Shown piece by piece: positions 38,298 through 47,130 of a DNA stretch of 64,000 nucleotides. Under the pieces are notes generated by a model. The model was not told where the DNA came from, made no database searches, and saw nothing but the letters and a program-made list of their open reading frames with translations. The first letter of the stretch is position 1. Each line of letters starts with the position of its first letter. The position numbers and the translations under genes were made by a program. The stretch comes from Bradyrhizobium sp. cir1 (GTDB taxonomy: Bacteria > Pseudomonadota > Alphaproteobacteria > Rhizobiales > Xanthobacteraceae). The stretch is from the NCBI RefSeq assembly GCF_014198245.1, contig NZ_JACIHE010000011.1:1-64000 (forward strand), given 5' to 3'.

Positions 38298-39389
38298 TTA
38301 ATGATCTTGCTTGGCGTCTTCGCGCTTGCTGGCGAGGCGCTTCACCGCCGTCACCGCCGCATGCGCCGCGACCGCGGCCCCGACGGCGCCGGCCGCCGCC
38401 ATGCCGATCTGGTCCGCGTTCTTCTCGATGCCGAATTGCTTGATGTTGGTGAGGCGGTCGTAGAACGAGCCCTTGTCCCAGAAGCCGTCCTCCGAGCAGC
38501 CGATGCAGCCATGGCCCGACTGGATCGGGAAGGACACGCCGCCGTTCCAGCGTACCGTCGAGCAGGCGTTGTAGGTGGTCGGACCCTTGCAGCCCATCTT
38601 GTAGAGGCAATAGCCCTTGCGCGCGGCCTCGTCGTCCCACTCCTCGACGAACTGGCCGGCATCGAAATGCGGGCGCCGGTAGCACTTGTCGTGGATGCGC
38701 TGCGAGTAGAACATCTTCGGCCGGCCCTGGCGGTCGAGCTCTGGCAATTTGCCGAAGGTGGTGATGAAGGTGACGACGCCGGTCATGACTTCCGCGATCG
38801 GCGGACAGCCCGGCACCTTGATGATCGGCTTGTTGGTGATGACCTTGTCGATCGGGGTCGCCTGGGTCGGATTGGGCTTGGCCGCCTGCACGCAGCCCCA
38901 GGAGGCGCAGGCGCCCCAGGCGATGATCGCCATGGCGTCCTCGGCCATCACCTTCAGCTTCTCGACGAACGGCTTGCCGCCGTCGATGCAGAACATGCCG
39001 CCCTCGTTCAGCGGCGGATTGCCTTCGACCGCAAGAACGTATTGTCCCTTGTACTTGGCGCGGGTCTCCTCGAGGATCGCTTCGGCCTGGTGACCGGCGG
39101 CGGCCATGATGGTGTCATCGTAGTCGAGCGAGATCATCGACAGCACGGCATCCTTCACCAGCGGATGCGCGGAGCGGATGAAGCTCTCCGAGCAGCAGGT
39201 GCATTCGAGGCCGTGCATCCAGATAACGGGCACGCGCGGCTTGGTCTCGAGCGCATTCGCAATGCGGCTCGCCGCCAGCGGGCCGAGCCCGAGGCTCGTC
39301 GCCGTCAGGCTGCAGAATTTGTGAAAGCTTCGACGCGTGATCCCTTGCCGTCTGATCACGCTGTAAAACGTCTCCGTCGCCGCGCCCAT
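38298..39389 (-). CDS. hupS: Uptake [NiFe]-hydrogenase small subunit HupS
   Basis: 363 residues from the ATG at 39389 (GGGAGG upstream), the usual length for rhizobia. A twin-arginine signal RRSFHK at 19-24 exports the folded HupSL dimer. Cys ligands of the three FeS clusters are in HGLECTCCSES, GACASWG, VPGCPP, the Cys-rich KGYCLYKMGCKGPTTYNACS block and GHGCIGCSE. A C-terminal membrane anchor segment (AAAGAVGAAVAAHAAVTAV) contacts HupC. Confidence 0.97.
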   Translation of the reverse strand: MGAATETFYSVIRRQGITRRSFHKFCSLTATSLGLGPLAASRIANALETKPRVPVIWMHGLECTCCSESFIRSAHPLVKDAVLSMISLDYDDTIMAAAGHQAEAILEETRAKYKGQYVLAVEGNPPLNEGGMFCIDGGKPFVEKLKVMAEDAMAIIAWGACASWGCVQAAKPNPTQATPIDKVITNKPIIKVPGCPPIAEVMTGVVTFITTFGKLPELDRQGRPKMFYSQRIHDKCYRRPHFDAGQFVEEWDDEAARKGYCLYKMGCKGPTTYNACSTVRWNGGVSFPIQSGHGCIGCSEDGFWDKGSFYDRLTNIKQFGIEKNADQIGMAAAGAVGAAVAAHAAVTAVKRLASKREDAKQDH

Positions 39390-39433
39390 GAATCCTCCCG
39401 TCTTCGGCTTTGACTTTTCGATGCCGAAGGACA

Positions 39434-39449
39434 GCAAGAAGCAGGCCAA
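39434..39449 (-). promoter_or_regulatory. Sigma-54 promoter of hupS
   Basis: Minus strand TTGGCCTGCTTCTTGC gives the invariant GG and GC separated by ten bases (TGGCC ... TTGC), a good -24/-12 element. Predicted start of transcription is near 39422, leaving a 33-base leader with the GGGAGG ribosome site. Bradyrhizobium hupSL is known to depend on RpoN with HoxA/HupR. Confidence 0.8.
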
Positions 39450-39496
39450 CAGCCTGGAGTGATTCAAAAGTGGAGAAATTCCAAAACGTTGCGCGT

Positions 39497-39572
39497 TTGA
39501 ATTTCTCAAATGAGCGGTACGCGAGGTGCCGAGCGCGCGAGAAGCGGAAACAATTCGATTTGCAGGCGGCAA
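39497..39572 (-). promoter_or_regulatory. Two dyads upstream of the hupS promoter, candidate activator sites
   Basis: Perfect palindromes TTGA-N5-TCAA (39497-39509) and TTGC-N5-GCAA (39560-39572) are centred about 81 and 144 bases upstream of the predicted start. In Rhodobacter capsulatus HupR binds a TTG/CAA palindrome about 150 bases upstream of hupS, although with N5 rather than N7 between TTG and CAA. The distal site fits in position; the proximal one lies in AT-rich DNA that could also bend with IHF. Confidence 0.4.
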
Positions 39573-39596
39573 CAAAGTTTCCGGATCTATTTTTCC

Positions 39597-39960
39597 TCCC
39601 TCTCCCCGTTCTTACGGGGATGCGACGAGCTTCGCTCGCGCTGAGAGGGTCGGGGTGCGAGGGCCGCCTCCGCGCGGAAGGTGAGAGTTTGGCTCGCGGA
39701 GAGTCCCCCTCACGCGGCGCTTCGCGCCGACCTCCCCCCGCAAGCGGCAGGGCAATCGCATATGAAGGCAATTTCCCTGTGGCCATCCTTCGAGACGCCC
39801 GCCGTTGGCGGGCCCTCAGGATGAGGACGGAATGCGCAGTAGCAGTTTCAACGAGCACCGATGCCACTTAGCCTCATCCTGAGGGGACCGCGAAGCGGTC
39901 GTCTCGAAGGACGAGGCGTGCACTCAGGGCGCACAAAATGCCATTGCCCTGCCGCAAGCG
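39597..39960. repeat. Palindromic repeat cluster between hupV and hupS
   Basis: Contains hairpins 39783-39825 (ATCCTTCGAGACGCCCGCC...GGCGGGCCCTCAGGATGA type) and 39871-39915, related to those at 8431-8652 including the aatgcgcagtagcagtttcaacg linker. A second element type lies to the left (cctctccccgttcttacgggg and ccccctcacgcggcgcttcgcgcc). The final part (gccctgccgcaagcggggagaggtgaagag) completes the inverted arrangement. It separates the hupUV unit from the hupS promoter. Confidence 0.75.
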
Positions 39961-39975
39961 GGGAGAGGTGAAGAG

Positions 39976-41415
39976 CTAATGCGCGGTGCACACCATGCAG
40001 GGATCGAACGAGCGGACGATATGCTGGATCGCGACGGCACGCGGTCCGGCATCGCCGACATCGGTACCGACCAGCGCCTGCTCCAGGGGGCCGCCGACGT
40101 CGAAGGAATCGCGCGGCGAGAAATTCCAGGTGGTGGGCGCGATGATCTGGTAGCGCTCGATCTTGCCGCCGCGCACCGCCATCCAGTGCCCGAGACTGCC
40201 GCGCGCGGCCTCGACCAGCCCGACGTAAGCGCCGTCGGGCATCGCCTGCGAAGGATTGCAGAACGGCTCCGACAGCTTCAACGCACGCGTCCACTGCTCC
40301 ATCGCGAGCGCGATGCGCGCGAGCTCGATCAGTCGCGCGATCACGCGGTTGCGAACGTTGGTGCCGCTCGCCCTGACGAGGTCATTGATCAGCGGCTGCC
40401 CTGCCACCGTCTGGCGCGCGATCGCGCCGACCTCGATCGGCTGGCCGGACAGCCGCGGCGCCTTGCACCAGCTATAGGCGCTCACCTTGTCCGGATCCGG
40501 CACCGTGGTGCTGTGCGCGGGATCGGCGGATGAATCCCGCATCCAGGCGTGCGAGACGTCCTCGGTGATCTGCGCCAGCGGCAGCGGCTCGATCATGGCG
40601 CGTGGCCCGAACAGGCCGCGCGGAAACAACTCGGCCTCGGCGCCATGATAGGCGCCATAGCTCATCAGCAGCCCCGGTCCCTTGCCGAGCTCGCTCAGGG
40701 ACAGCGCGTCCGCGAGCCGGAGGAAGTGCGCGAAATCGCCGCCGCGGCCGTCCCGCCAGCGATCGAGCTCTTCGGCGGTCGAGATCGACAAGACGTTGTC
40801 CAGCGTATCCGCGAAGACAATGCGCTCCAGGAACGAGCGGAAGGCTGCAGCGATCGAGAACAGCCGCACGCGCTCGCCAAGATCGATCGCCCGCGTCGTG
40901 CCGCCGGGCTGGAATGCCAGGCTGTGCGGCCATTTGCCGGCTATGATGCCCATGGTCTCGAGCAGCCGCGCCCGCGCCGGCAGGGCATCGCGCGCGGCAC
41001 TGCCGCGCGTCGCCGCAAAACGCTCGCGGGTCGCCTCGTGCCAGGGGTGCGCAGCATAGGCCTCGCGGGCGAAGTCCGGCATGAAGAAGATGTAGAAATG
41101 CGTGAGGTGGTCGGCCGCATTCTCGGCCGCGTGCGCGATGTTGGTGGCGAGCAGCCCGTTCGGCGCGGCTTCGATTCCCATGGCGTGGCGAAGCGCGACT
41201 GCAGCCGCCACCGACTGCGAGACCGAGCAGATGCCGCAGATCCGCGGCGCGAGCGCCAGCGCATCGAGCGGCGGCCGCCCTTCCAGGATCTGCTCGAAGC
41301 CGCGATAGAGCGGCGCGGTGACCTCGGCCCGCGCGACGCGGCCGCCCTCGACGTCGAGCCGCACCTCGAGATCGCCTTCGACGCGGTTGAACGGGCCGAT
41401 CGTGATCCGGGTCAT
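39976..41415 (-). CDS. hupV: Regulatory (H2-sensing) hydrogenase large subunit HupV
   Basis: 479 residues from the ATG at 41415. Large-subunit motifs RICGIC (N-terminal) and SFDPCMVCTAH (C-terminal) provide the four Ni-Fe cysteines. The protein ends exactly at the conserved His with no cleavable extension, which is diagnostic of the HupV/HoxC sensor class that bypasses endopeptidase processing. With HupU it senses H2 and signals to HupT. It overlaps hupU by four bases. Confidence 0.96.
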   Translation of the reverse strand: MTRITIGPFNRVEGDLEVRLDVEGGRVARAEVTAPLYRGFEQILEGRPPLDALALAPRICGICSVSQSVAAAVALRHAMGIEAAPNGLLATNIAHAAENAADHLTHFYIFFMPDFAREAYAAHPWHEATRERFAATRGSAARDALPARARLLETMGIIAGKWPHSLAFQPGGTTRAIDLGERVRLFSIAAAFRSFLERIVFADTLDNVLSISTAEELDRWRDGRGGDFAHFLRLADALSLSELGKGPGLLMSYGAYHGAEAELFPRGLFGPRAMIEPLPLAQITEDVSHAWMRDSSADPAHSTTVPDPDKVSAYSWCKAPRLSGQPIEVGAIARQTVAGQPLINDLVRASGTNVRNRVIARLIELARIALAMEQWTRALKLSEPFCNPSQAMPDGAYVGLVEAARGSLGHWMAVRGGKIERYQIIAPTTWNFSPRDSFDVGGPLEQALVGTDVGDAGPRAVAIQHIVRSFDPCMVCTAH

Positions 41416-42428
41416 GGGGTGCGCTTGCCTGTCGGACGGCCGGGCGGCACGACCACGTGATCGGCGGTCGCGTTCAGCCGCACGCGCCGCGGCGTTGCCG
41501 ATTTCGACAAGGCGGCCAGCGCCACGAACCAGGCTTTCGGCATATCGGTCGGCAGGCCGACGGGGATGCCGGCAAGCTTGGCGGTCTCCAGGAAATTCTG
41601 CGCGCCCTCGAAGCCCGGCGAGGTGCAGGCGATGCAGGCATAGCCGCCCTTGGTGCAGGAGCCACCGCCGTTCCACGAGCGCTGGTTGCAGTCGCCGACC
41701 GCCTGCGTCGCCTTGCAGCCGAGATGCTCCATCAGGCAGCCGCGCTCGGACATCGTCTCGGCGCTGGCCTTGAACTCGTAGAACTCGTTGCGCGAGCAGC
41801 CGTGATGGGCGAGATGGTTGGCGATGAATTTCGGCCGCCCGTAACCATCGAGATCGGTCGCGGACAGGTCTTTGGCCGTCAGTGCCAAAATGGTTTCCAT
41901 CATCCAGCCCGGATGCGGCGCGCAGCCGGCAATGTTGATCACCGGCAGGCCGAGCCGGGAGCGGAAGCCGGCACCGAGCGCGCCGCCGGACTCGGCGCCC
42001 TCGAATTGCAGGCCGACCGCGTCGGTCGGATTAATGCCCGCCGCCGGCACGCCGCCATAGGCCGCGCAGCTTCCGACCGCGACCACATAGTCCGCCCGCG
42101 GCGCGAGATCGAGCATCCAGCGATAGACCGAGCGGCCGGTGCCCGCGAGCATGTTGAAGCGGCCGCTGTCGTTCGGGCCGCGCGCGACGGAGCCTTCGAG
42201 CAGCAGCAGATCGAGCGGCACCTCGCCGTCCAGCACCGATTGCAGCACCTCGACCGCTTCCTCGCCGGTCTCCTCACTGACCGAGGGATGCCACAAGAGA
42301 TTGATGCCGAACTGCCTGAGCTCGTCGAACCAGCCGGAGGCGCCGCTTTCCAGGATCGACATGGTGCAGCCGCCGCAGCTTGCGCCCTGCAGCCAAAGCA
42401 CGTTGGTCATCCCATCCGATCGGCTCAT
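41412..42428 (-). CDS. hupU: Regulatory (H2-sensing) hydrogenase small subunit HupU
   Basis: 338 residues from the ATG at 42428, with AGGAGGAGCC upstream. It starts directly at the mature fold (NVLWLQGASCGGCTMS) without a Tat signal and has no C-terminal membrane anchor, as expected for a cytoplasmic sensor. FeS ligands are in VGSCAAYGG, AGCAPHPGW, HHGCSRNEFYEF and CTKGGYACIACTSPGF. No sigma-54 site was seen in the 80 bases upstream. Confidence 0.96.
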   Translation of the reverse strand: MSRSDGMTNVLWLQGASCGGCTMSILESGASGWFDELRQFGINLLWHPSVSEETGEEAVEVLQSVLDGEVPLDLLLLEGSVARGPNDSGRFNMLAGTGRSVYRWMLDLAPRADYVVAVGSCAAYGGVPAAGINPTDAVGLQFEGAESGGALGAGFRSRLGLPVINIAGCAPHPGWMMETILALTAKDLSATDLDGYGRPKFIANHLAHHGCSRNEFYEFKASAETMSERGCLMEHLGCKATQAVGDCNQRSWNGGGSCTKGGYACIACTSPGFEGAQNFLETAKLAGIPVGLPTDMPKAWFVALAALSKSATPRRVRLNATADHVVVPPGRPTGKRTP

Positions 42429-42511
42429 GGCTCCTCCTGAAGGCTCCGATCCCAAAGCCCCCGAGCATCGGCCGCTCCTAGCACAAGAGCAAGGCCCCGG
42501 CTTGAGGGAAC

Positions 42512-43831
42512 TCAATCCTGTCCGTCCGACGTCCCGCCCTCATGCTTCAGGTGCCGCTGGCGGATCCGGTGCGTGACGATCCAGATCACGCCGACCGCCA
42601 CCGGCACGAACAACGCGGTCGCCAGCGACGGCTCGACATGCAGGCCGCCGTCATGCGCGCCCTTGGCAAGATAGCCGAACAGGCTGACGACGTAATAGCC
42701 GATCGCCGCCACCGACAGGCCCTCGACGGTGCTTTGCAGGCGCAGTTGCAGCCTGGTGCGCTCGTTCATCGACCGCAGGAGGTCGCGGTTCTGCTCCTCG
42801 AGCTCGACGTCGACGCGGGTGCGCAGGAGGTCGGCGGCGCGCGCGAGCTTGATCGACAAATCGGCCTGGCGCTCCCCAAGGGCAACACAGGTCCGCATCG
42901 CCGGCGCCATCCGGCGGGCGAGAAACGACGACCAGGTCGGATAGCCCGCGATCTCGCCGCCCTCGATCACCGCAAGGCGCGCCTGCACGATGTCGTAATA
43001 GGCCCGGCTGGCCCCGAACCGGAACAGGCTGCCGGCTGCGCCGCGCTCGAGCGTGGCGGCAAGCTCCGTCAGCTCGGTCAAGAGGTGGTTGTTGAGCTTG
43101 AGATCCGCCGAGCCCTGCATCTCCTCGAGCACCTCGACCAGCCGGCGCCCGATATGATCGACCGACGGCGCCAGCTCGAGCGCGGCCGGCAGGCCGAGCA
43201 GGGCCAGCGTCCGATAGGTCTCGATCTCCAGCACGCGCTGCACCAGCGCGCCCAGACGGCCCGGCGACAGGCCGTCGTTGCAGACCAGGATGCGCACAAA
43301 ACCCTGCTCGTCAGCGCGGAAGTCGGAGGCGACGACGGCCGGACCGCTGCGCACAGTGGCCATGGCGAGGCTGCCCCTCTCGAACAGCTGCTCGGCGCGC
43401 TCGACCGCGGCCGATGTCTGCTCGACCTCCAGCTTGAGTGCGACCAGCAATTGTCCGGCCTGCGGCAGCGCGCGGATCAAGGCGGCAAGCTCCTTGTCCA
43501 TGGCACCGAACGGCTGCGCGGAGCTCGCGCGGCTCCAGATCCAGGTGAACGTCGTGAATTCGGAATGCTGTTCCCAGCGCAGCATGATTGCGCCGATCGT
43601 CACCTGATGGTGTTTGGCCGAGGCGTCCGGCGCGGGAAGTTCGTGCGCTGCGCAAAACGCCGCGAAGCTTTGCCGATCGGCCGCGGCGACATCGCCCTGG
43701 CTGAGAAATGCCAACCGCAGCACGCCGAGCGGGGCGGTCAGCCGCGTGAACGGGCGGGCGTGCACCTCGCTCAGCACCGCATCGCGCTGCGGATGCAGCG
43801 TAAAGTCGGCGAGATCCGGACCAGGGTTCAT
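42512..43831 (-). CDS. DUF3422 family membrane protein
   Basis: 439 residues from the ATG at 43831 (GAGGGA seven bases upstream). The N-terminus HPQRDAVLSEVHARPF is the family signature. The long soluble part ends in two membrane segments near the C-terminus (VAAIGYYVVSLFGYLA, then TALFVPVAVGVIWIVTHRI), giving a tail-anchored topology. Function is unknown. In several proteobacteria I recall it near redox or hydrogenase genes, but its link to hupU 83 bases downstream is unproven. Confidence 0.85.
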   Translation of the reverse strand: MNPGPDLADFTLHPQRDAVLSEVHARPFTRLTAPLGVLRLAFLSQGDVAAADRQSFAAFCAAHELPAPDASAKHHQVTIGAIMLRWEQHSEFTTFTWIWSRASSAQPFGAMDKELAALIRALPQAGQLLVALKLEVEQTSAAVERAEQLFERGSLAMATVRSGPAVVASDFRADEQGFVRILVCNDGLSPGRLGALVQRVLEIETYRTLALLGLPAALELAPSVDHIGRRLVEVLEEMQGSADLKLNNHLLTELTELAATLERGAAGSLFRFGASRAYYDIVQARLAVIEGGEIAGYPTWSSFLARRMAPAMRTCVALGERQADLSIKLARAADLLRTRVDVELEEQNRDLLRSMNERTRLQLRLQSTVEGLSVAAIGYYVVSLFGYLAKGAHDGGLHVEPSLATALFVPVAVGVIWIVTHRIRQRHLKHEGGTSDGQD

Positions 43832-43949
43832 CGACAAATCCCTCAGGTAGCGCTGGGGCCGCGACGGCGCCGCGGACCGTCTCGTTCACTACATGGGACA
43901 CCCACACCTGCGCAATCGCCCGCCCGCCGATTCCCGCCGACCTCGCCCG

Positions 43950-46022
43950 TCAGGCAGCGACGTTGGCCATGAACCGATCGAGCTCGGCGCGCAGGCGCTG
44001 GCTCGCCTCGGTGAGCCCGCGCGCCGATCGCAGTACCGCAGACGCGGCGGAGCCGGTCTCTGTCGCTTCGCGATTGACCTGTTCCAGGTTTGCCGACACC
44101 TGTGAGGTACCGGATGCCACCTGCTGCGCGCTCCGCGCGATCTCCTGCGTCGTCGCGGTCTGCTGGTCTACGGCCGAGGCGATCGACCCTGAAATCGCCG
44201 ATATCTCACCGATGGTGCCGGCAATCGTCTTGATCGCCGCGATCGATTCACCCGTTGCCTGTTGCATGCCCTGGATATGGGAGCCGATCTCCTCCGTCGC
44301 GCGTGCCGTCTGGCTTGCGAGCGATTTCACCTCGGAAGCGACCACGGCAAAGCCGCGCCCGGCGTCTCCCGCCCGGGCGGCTTCGATGGTGGCATTGAGC
44401 GCAAGCAAGTTGGTCTGCTCGGCGATGGCAGTGATCAGCTTTACGACATCACCGATCCGCTCCGAGGCCGCAGCGAGCGTGGTCATGCGGGTATCCGTGC
44501 TCCGGGCCTGTACCACTGCGTTCTCGGAAATGTCGCGCGAGCTCTGCACCTGCGCCCGGATCTCGTTGATCGAGAGCGACAATTCCTCCGACGCTGCCGC
44601 GACGGAGCGTATCCCGTCCGAAGACTCCCGTGATGCGCCGACGACGGCGCCGGTCAATTCGCCCGTCGCTCCCGCGTTGCGCGACAAGGTCGAGGCCGCG
44701 ACTTCGAGCTGCTGGGCCGAGTCCGAGATGCCATTGACGATGTCGCCGACCGCAACCTCGAAACTGCCGGCGAATTTTGCAAGCTCGGCGCGGCGAAGCT
44801 CGACCGCGGATCTGTTGCGTTCCTCGATCTCGGCCGCTTCGCGTTCGGCACGCTCGATCGCCTGCCGCTTGAACATCTCGACGGCGCCGGCCATCTTGCC
44901 GACCTCGTCGCGCCGGCCAAGACCCGGCAGCACGATTTCATACCGCCCCTTGGCAAGCTCGATCATCGAGCTGCACATCGCGACGACGGGCCCGGCAATG
45001 CCGCGCCCGATCGCAAAGGAAAGCACGAGCCCGGCCGCAATCGAGGCAAGCGCGAGCGCGACCACCACCGATTGGCCGCTGGCGATCTGCTCGGCGGTCT
45101 TTCTCTCCGCGTCCACTTGCTCGGCGAGCGCCACGCGCTTGAGCGAAGCGGCGGCTCCCGACAGGCTGTGGCGCAGCTTCCACATGCCATCCATCAGGCG
45201 ATCAATCTCCTGTCCCGCGGCGACCACCGTGGAAAAGCCGTCGCGATACGACGCCATGAGATCGCCCAGCACCTTGTCGCCAATGGCATCCGTCGCTCGC
45301 AGCTCGCCACGCTCGACCGCGCGACCCATCGCTTCCAGCCGCCGCGAGGCGTCCTGCGCGAGCGCGGCGTCGTGATGCAGCAGCTCGGCCGCCACGAGCC
45401 GATTGATCGTCTCGAACCGCTCCATCGAGGCGGTGGTCATCTTCCCCTCGGCAAGGCGCGGACCGATCGCGCGCCCCTGGTCCGCGAGCTTCACGCCGAG
45501 CCGGCCGATTTCCGATCGCAACGCCAACACCTTGTTGAAGGAATCGGTATAGGTGCGGTACGCCTCGAACAGATCCTTGATCGACTGCTGCCAATTCAAC
45601 GTCGAAGTCTCGGTCTTGGCCGCCGTGATCGTCCGCTCGAGCAGGCGCCGGGCGTCTTCGGCAGCGATTTCCGCTTCCCTGGTGCCGGTCAGGGCGAAAT
45701 AGCGAGCGTTGCCCTGATAGGCCGACAGAGAGCTCTCGATCTCGCGCGCATAGTCGGACTCCGACATGCTGATCCGGTAGGCGCCGAAGCCGTCGAAAAT
45801 CCTCTCATAGCCGAGCCAGGCGCCCGCCATGGTGACCGCGGAGAGAAGCAGCACGACGGCAAAGCCCATCATGATCTTCACGCGGATCGAGAAATTGGCG
45901 AAGACCGGTTCGCTCTTCGGCAGACTCATTGCGGCGGCATTCATCCGGCCCTGACCGCCGAAGAGGCCGCTCGTCTCTTGCCGGCGCGGCGCGAACGTGC
46001 GCGCGATGAAACTGAAATTCAT
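43950..46022 (-). CDS. Methyl-accepting chemotaxis protein
   Basis: 690 residues. Membrane segments are at about 50-70 and 320-340 around a periplasmic helical (four-helix-bundle-like) sensor with NARYFALTGTREAE. A HAMP linker and the MCP signalling domain follow, including the hairpin AIAEQTNLLALNATIEAARA and GRGFAVVASEVKSLA. No CheR-docking pentapeptide is seen at the end. The signal is unknown; adjacency to the hydrogenase region makes an energy- or H2-related stimulus a guess only. A start at the third Met is also possible. Confidence 0.92.
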   Translation of the reverse strand: MNFSFIARTFAPRRQETSGLFGGQGRMNAAAMSLPKSEPVFANFSIRVKIMMGFAVVLLLSAVTMAGAWLGYERIFDGFGAYRISMSESDYAREIESSLSAYQGNARYFALTGTREAEIAAEDARRLLERTITAAKTETSTLNWQQSIKDLFEAYRTYTDSFNKVLALRSEIGRLGVKLADQGRAIGPRLAEGKMTTASMERFETINRLVAAELLHHDAALAQDASRRLEAMGRAVERGELRATDAIGDKVLGDLMASYRDGFSTVVAAGQEIDRLMDGMWKLRHSLSGAAASLKRVALAEQVDAERKTAEQIASGQSVVVALALASIAAGLVLSFAIGRGIAGPVVAMCSSMIELAKGRYEIVLPGLGRRDEVGKMAGAVEMFKRQAIERAEREAAEIEERNRSAVELRRAELAKFAGSFEVAVGDIVNGISDSAQQLEVAASTLSRNAGATGELTGAVVGASRESSDGIRSVAAASEELSLSINEIRAQVQSSRDISENAVVQARSTDTRMTTLAAASERIGDVVKLITAIAEQTNLLALNATIEAARAGDAGRGFAVVASEVKSLASQTARATEEIGSHIQGMQQATGESIAAIKTIAGTIGEISAISGSIASAVDQQTATTQEIARSAQQVASGTSQVSANLEQVNREATETGSAASAVLRSARGLTEASQRLRAELDRFMANVAA

Positions 46023-46402
46023 TTCGGTAATGCCCGGTTCGTTGACCCTGGAAATGCGACGACGATGTGCCCTCTCCCCTAATCATCGGTAAACCGAAAC
46101 TCTTCGCGGCACCGCAAAAGGATGCCCATTACGCAATGAGACGCTGTCTTCCTAGCCGCCATTTCACGGGAATAGATCGCGCGCGCCGCAAAAGACGCAG
46201 GAGTTTCAGCGAGGGACTGGAAGAAGAATTTCCGCGCACGGCAACATCGCGTTTCCATATCCGCGTTTCGCGCAGCGTCGACGCATCATGGGAATATTTT
46301 CGTGCCGGGGGGATTTTGCGCAGACGTGCAACCGATATTGTCGAGACCAGAGCTGATTCGTTTGTTCGCTGCGTCGGATCGCCTTTGATGCGGGAGCATT
46401 CG
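46023..46402. other. Divergent intergenic region, no gene seen
   Basis: The 380 bases between the start of the chemoreceptor gene and the second hupC-like gene must contain two divergent promoters. I see no clear sigma-54 or FixK element. A G-run (gtgccggggggattttgcgc, 46300-46319) loosely recalls a -24/-12 site but fails the GG-N10-GC spacing test with TTGC. Confidence 0.45.
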
Positions 46403-47128
46403 ATGACCGAGATTTCTGAAATTCCCGGTACCCTCGACGCAGTCGGCGCAACAGGCGCCAGCCGTCAGTCGATCTATGTCTACGAGGCACCGGTGCGGAT
46501 CTGGCACTGGCTCAACGCCGTGGCGATCAGCCTGCTTGTCGTCACCGGCTATCTGATCGCCTCACCGCCTCCGTCCATGCCGGGCGAAGCCAGCAACTGG
46601 TACGCGATGGGCTATATCCGCTTCGTCCATTTCGCGTCGGGTCAGGTGCTTGCCGCGGCATTCCTCTACCGCATCTATTGGGCGTTGGTCGGCAACGATC
46701 ACGCGCGACAGCTCTTCTTCCTGCCCTTCTACAACCGCATCTGGCGCTGGGGCTTCGTATACGAGCTGCGCTGGTATCTGTTCCTGGTGCGTTACCCGAA
46801 GAAATATGTCGGACACAATCCGCTGGCCAACACGGTGATGTTCGCTTTCATGATCGCAATGGTCCTGATGATGCTGACGGGCTTTGCGCTGTATGCCGAG
46901 GGCGCCGGTGTGGACAGCCTGTGGTACAGGCTGTTCGGCTGGGTGTTCGGGATCTTTCCGAACAGCCAGGACGTCCACACGATCCACCACCTCGGCATGT
47001 GGTTCATCGTCGTCTTCATTATCCTGCACGTCTACGCTGCGCTACGCGAGGATATCATGTCGCGCCAGAGCATGCTTTCGGCGATCATCACCGGCGAGCG
47101 GACGTTCCGCGACTCGCGGCCGGATTGA
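46403..47128 (+). CDS. Orphan second HupC-type cytochrome b
   Basis: 241 residues from the ATG at 46403, with GGGAG seven bases upstream. Closely similar along its length to HupC at 35729-36472: YVYEAPVRIWHWLNAV, YIRFVHFASGQVL, NSQDVHTIHHLGMWF and REDIMSRQS are shared, and the haem histidines are kept. It has four membrane segments. No hydrogenase subunits lie next to it. It could serve another hydrogenase in the genome, replace HupC under some conditions or accept other partners. It is convergent with the TonB receptor (stops two bases apart). Confidence 0.9.
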   Translation: MTEISEIPGTLDAVGATGASRQSIYVYEAPVRIWHWLNAVAISLLVVTGYLIASPPPSMPGEASNWYAMGYIRFVHFASGQVLAAAFLYRIYWALVGNDHARQLFFLPFYNRIWRWGFVYELRWYLFLVRYPKKYVGHNPLANTVMFAFMIAMVLMMLTGFALYAEGAGVDSLWYRLFGWVFGIFPNSQDVHTIHHLGMWFIVVFIILHVYAALREDIMSRQSMLSAIITGERTFRDSRPD

Positions 47129-47130
47129 CT

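Noticed and set aside
39497..39509. TTGA-N5-TCAA considered as a FixK/FNR box for hupS
   Set aside because: FixK/FNR sites need N6 between TTGA and TCAA; this one has N5, so I kept it only as a candidate activator dyad.
46300..46319. G-rich stretch before the second hupC considered as a sigma-54 promoter
   Set aside because: The TTGC is present but no GG lies at the required ten-base distance from its GC.
46067..46402. N-terminal extension of the second hupC-like gene from 46067
   Set aside because: The extra residues are Arg-rich and unlike any HupC; the ATG at 46403 has a proper ribosome site and matches the family start.
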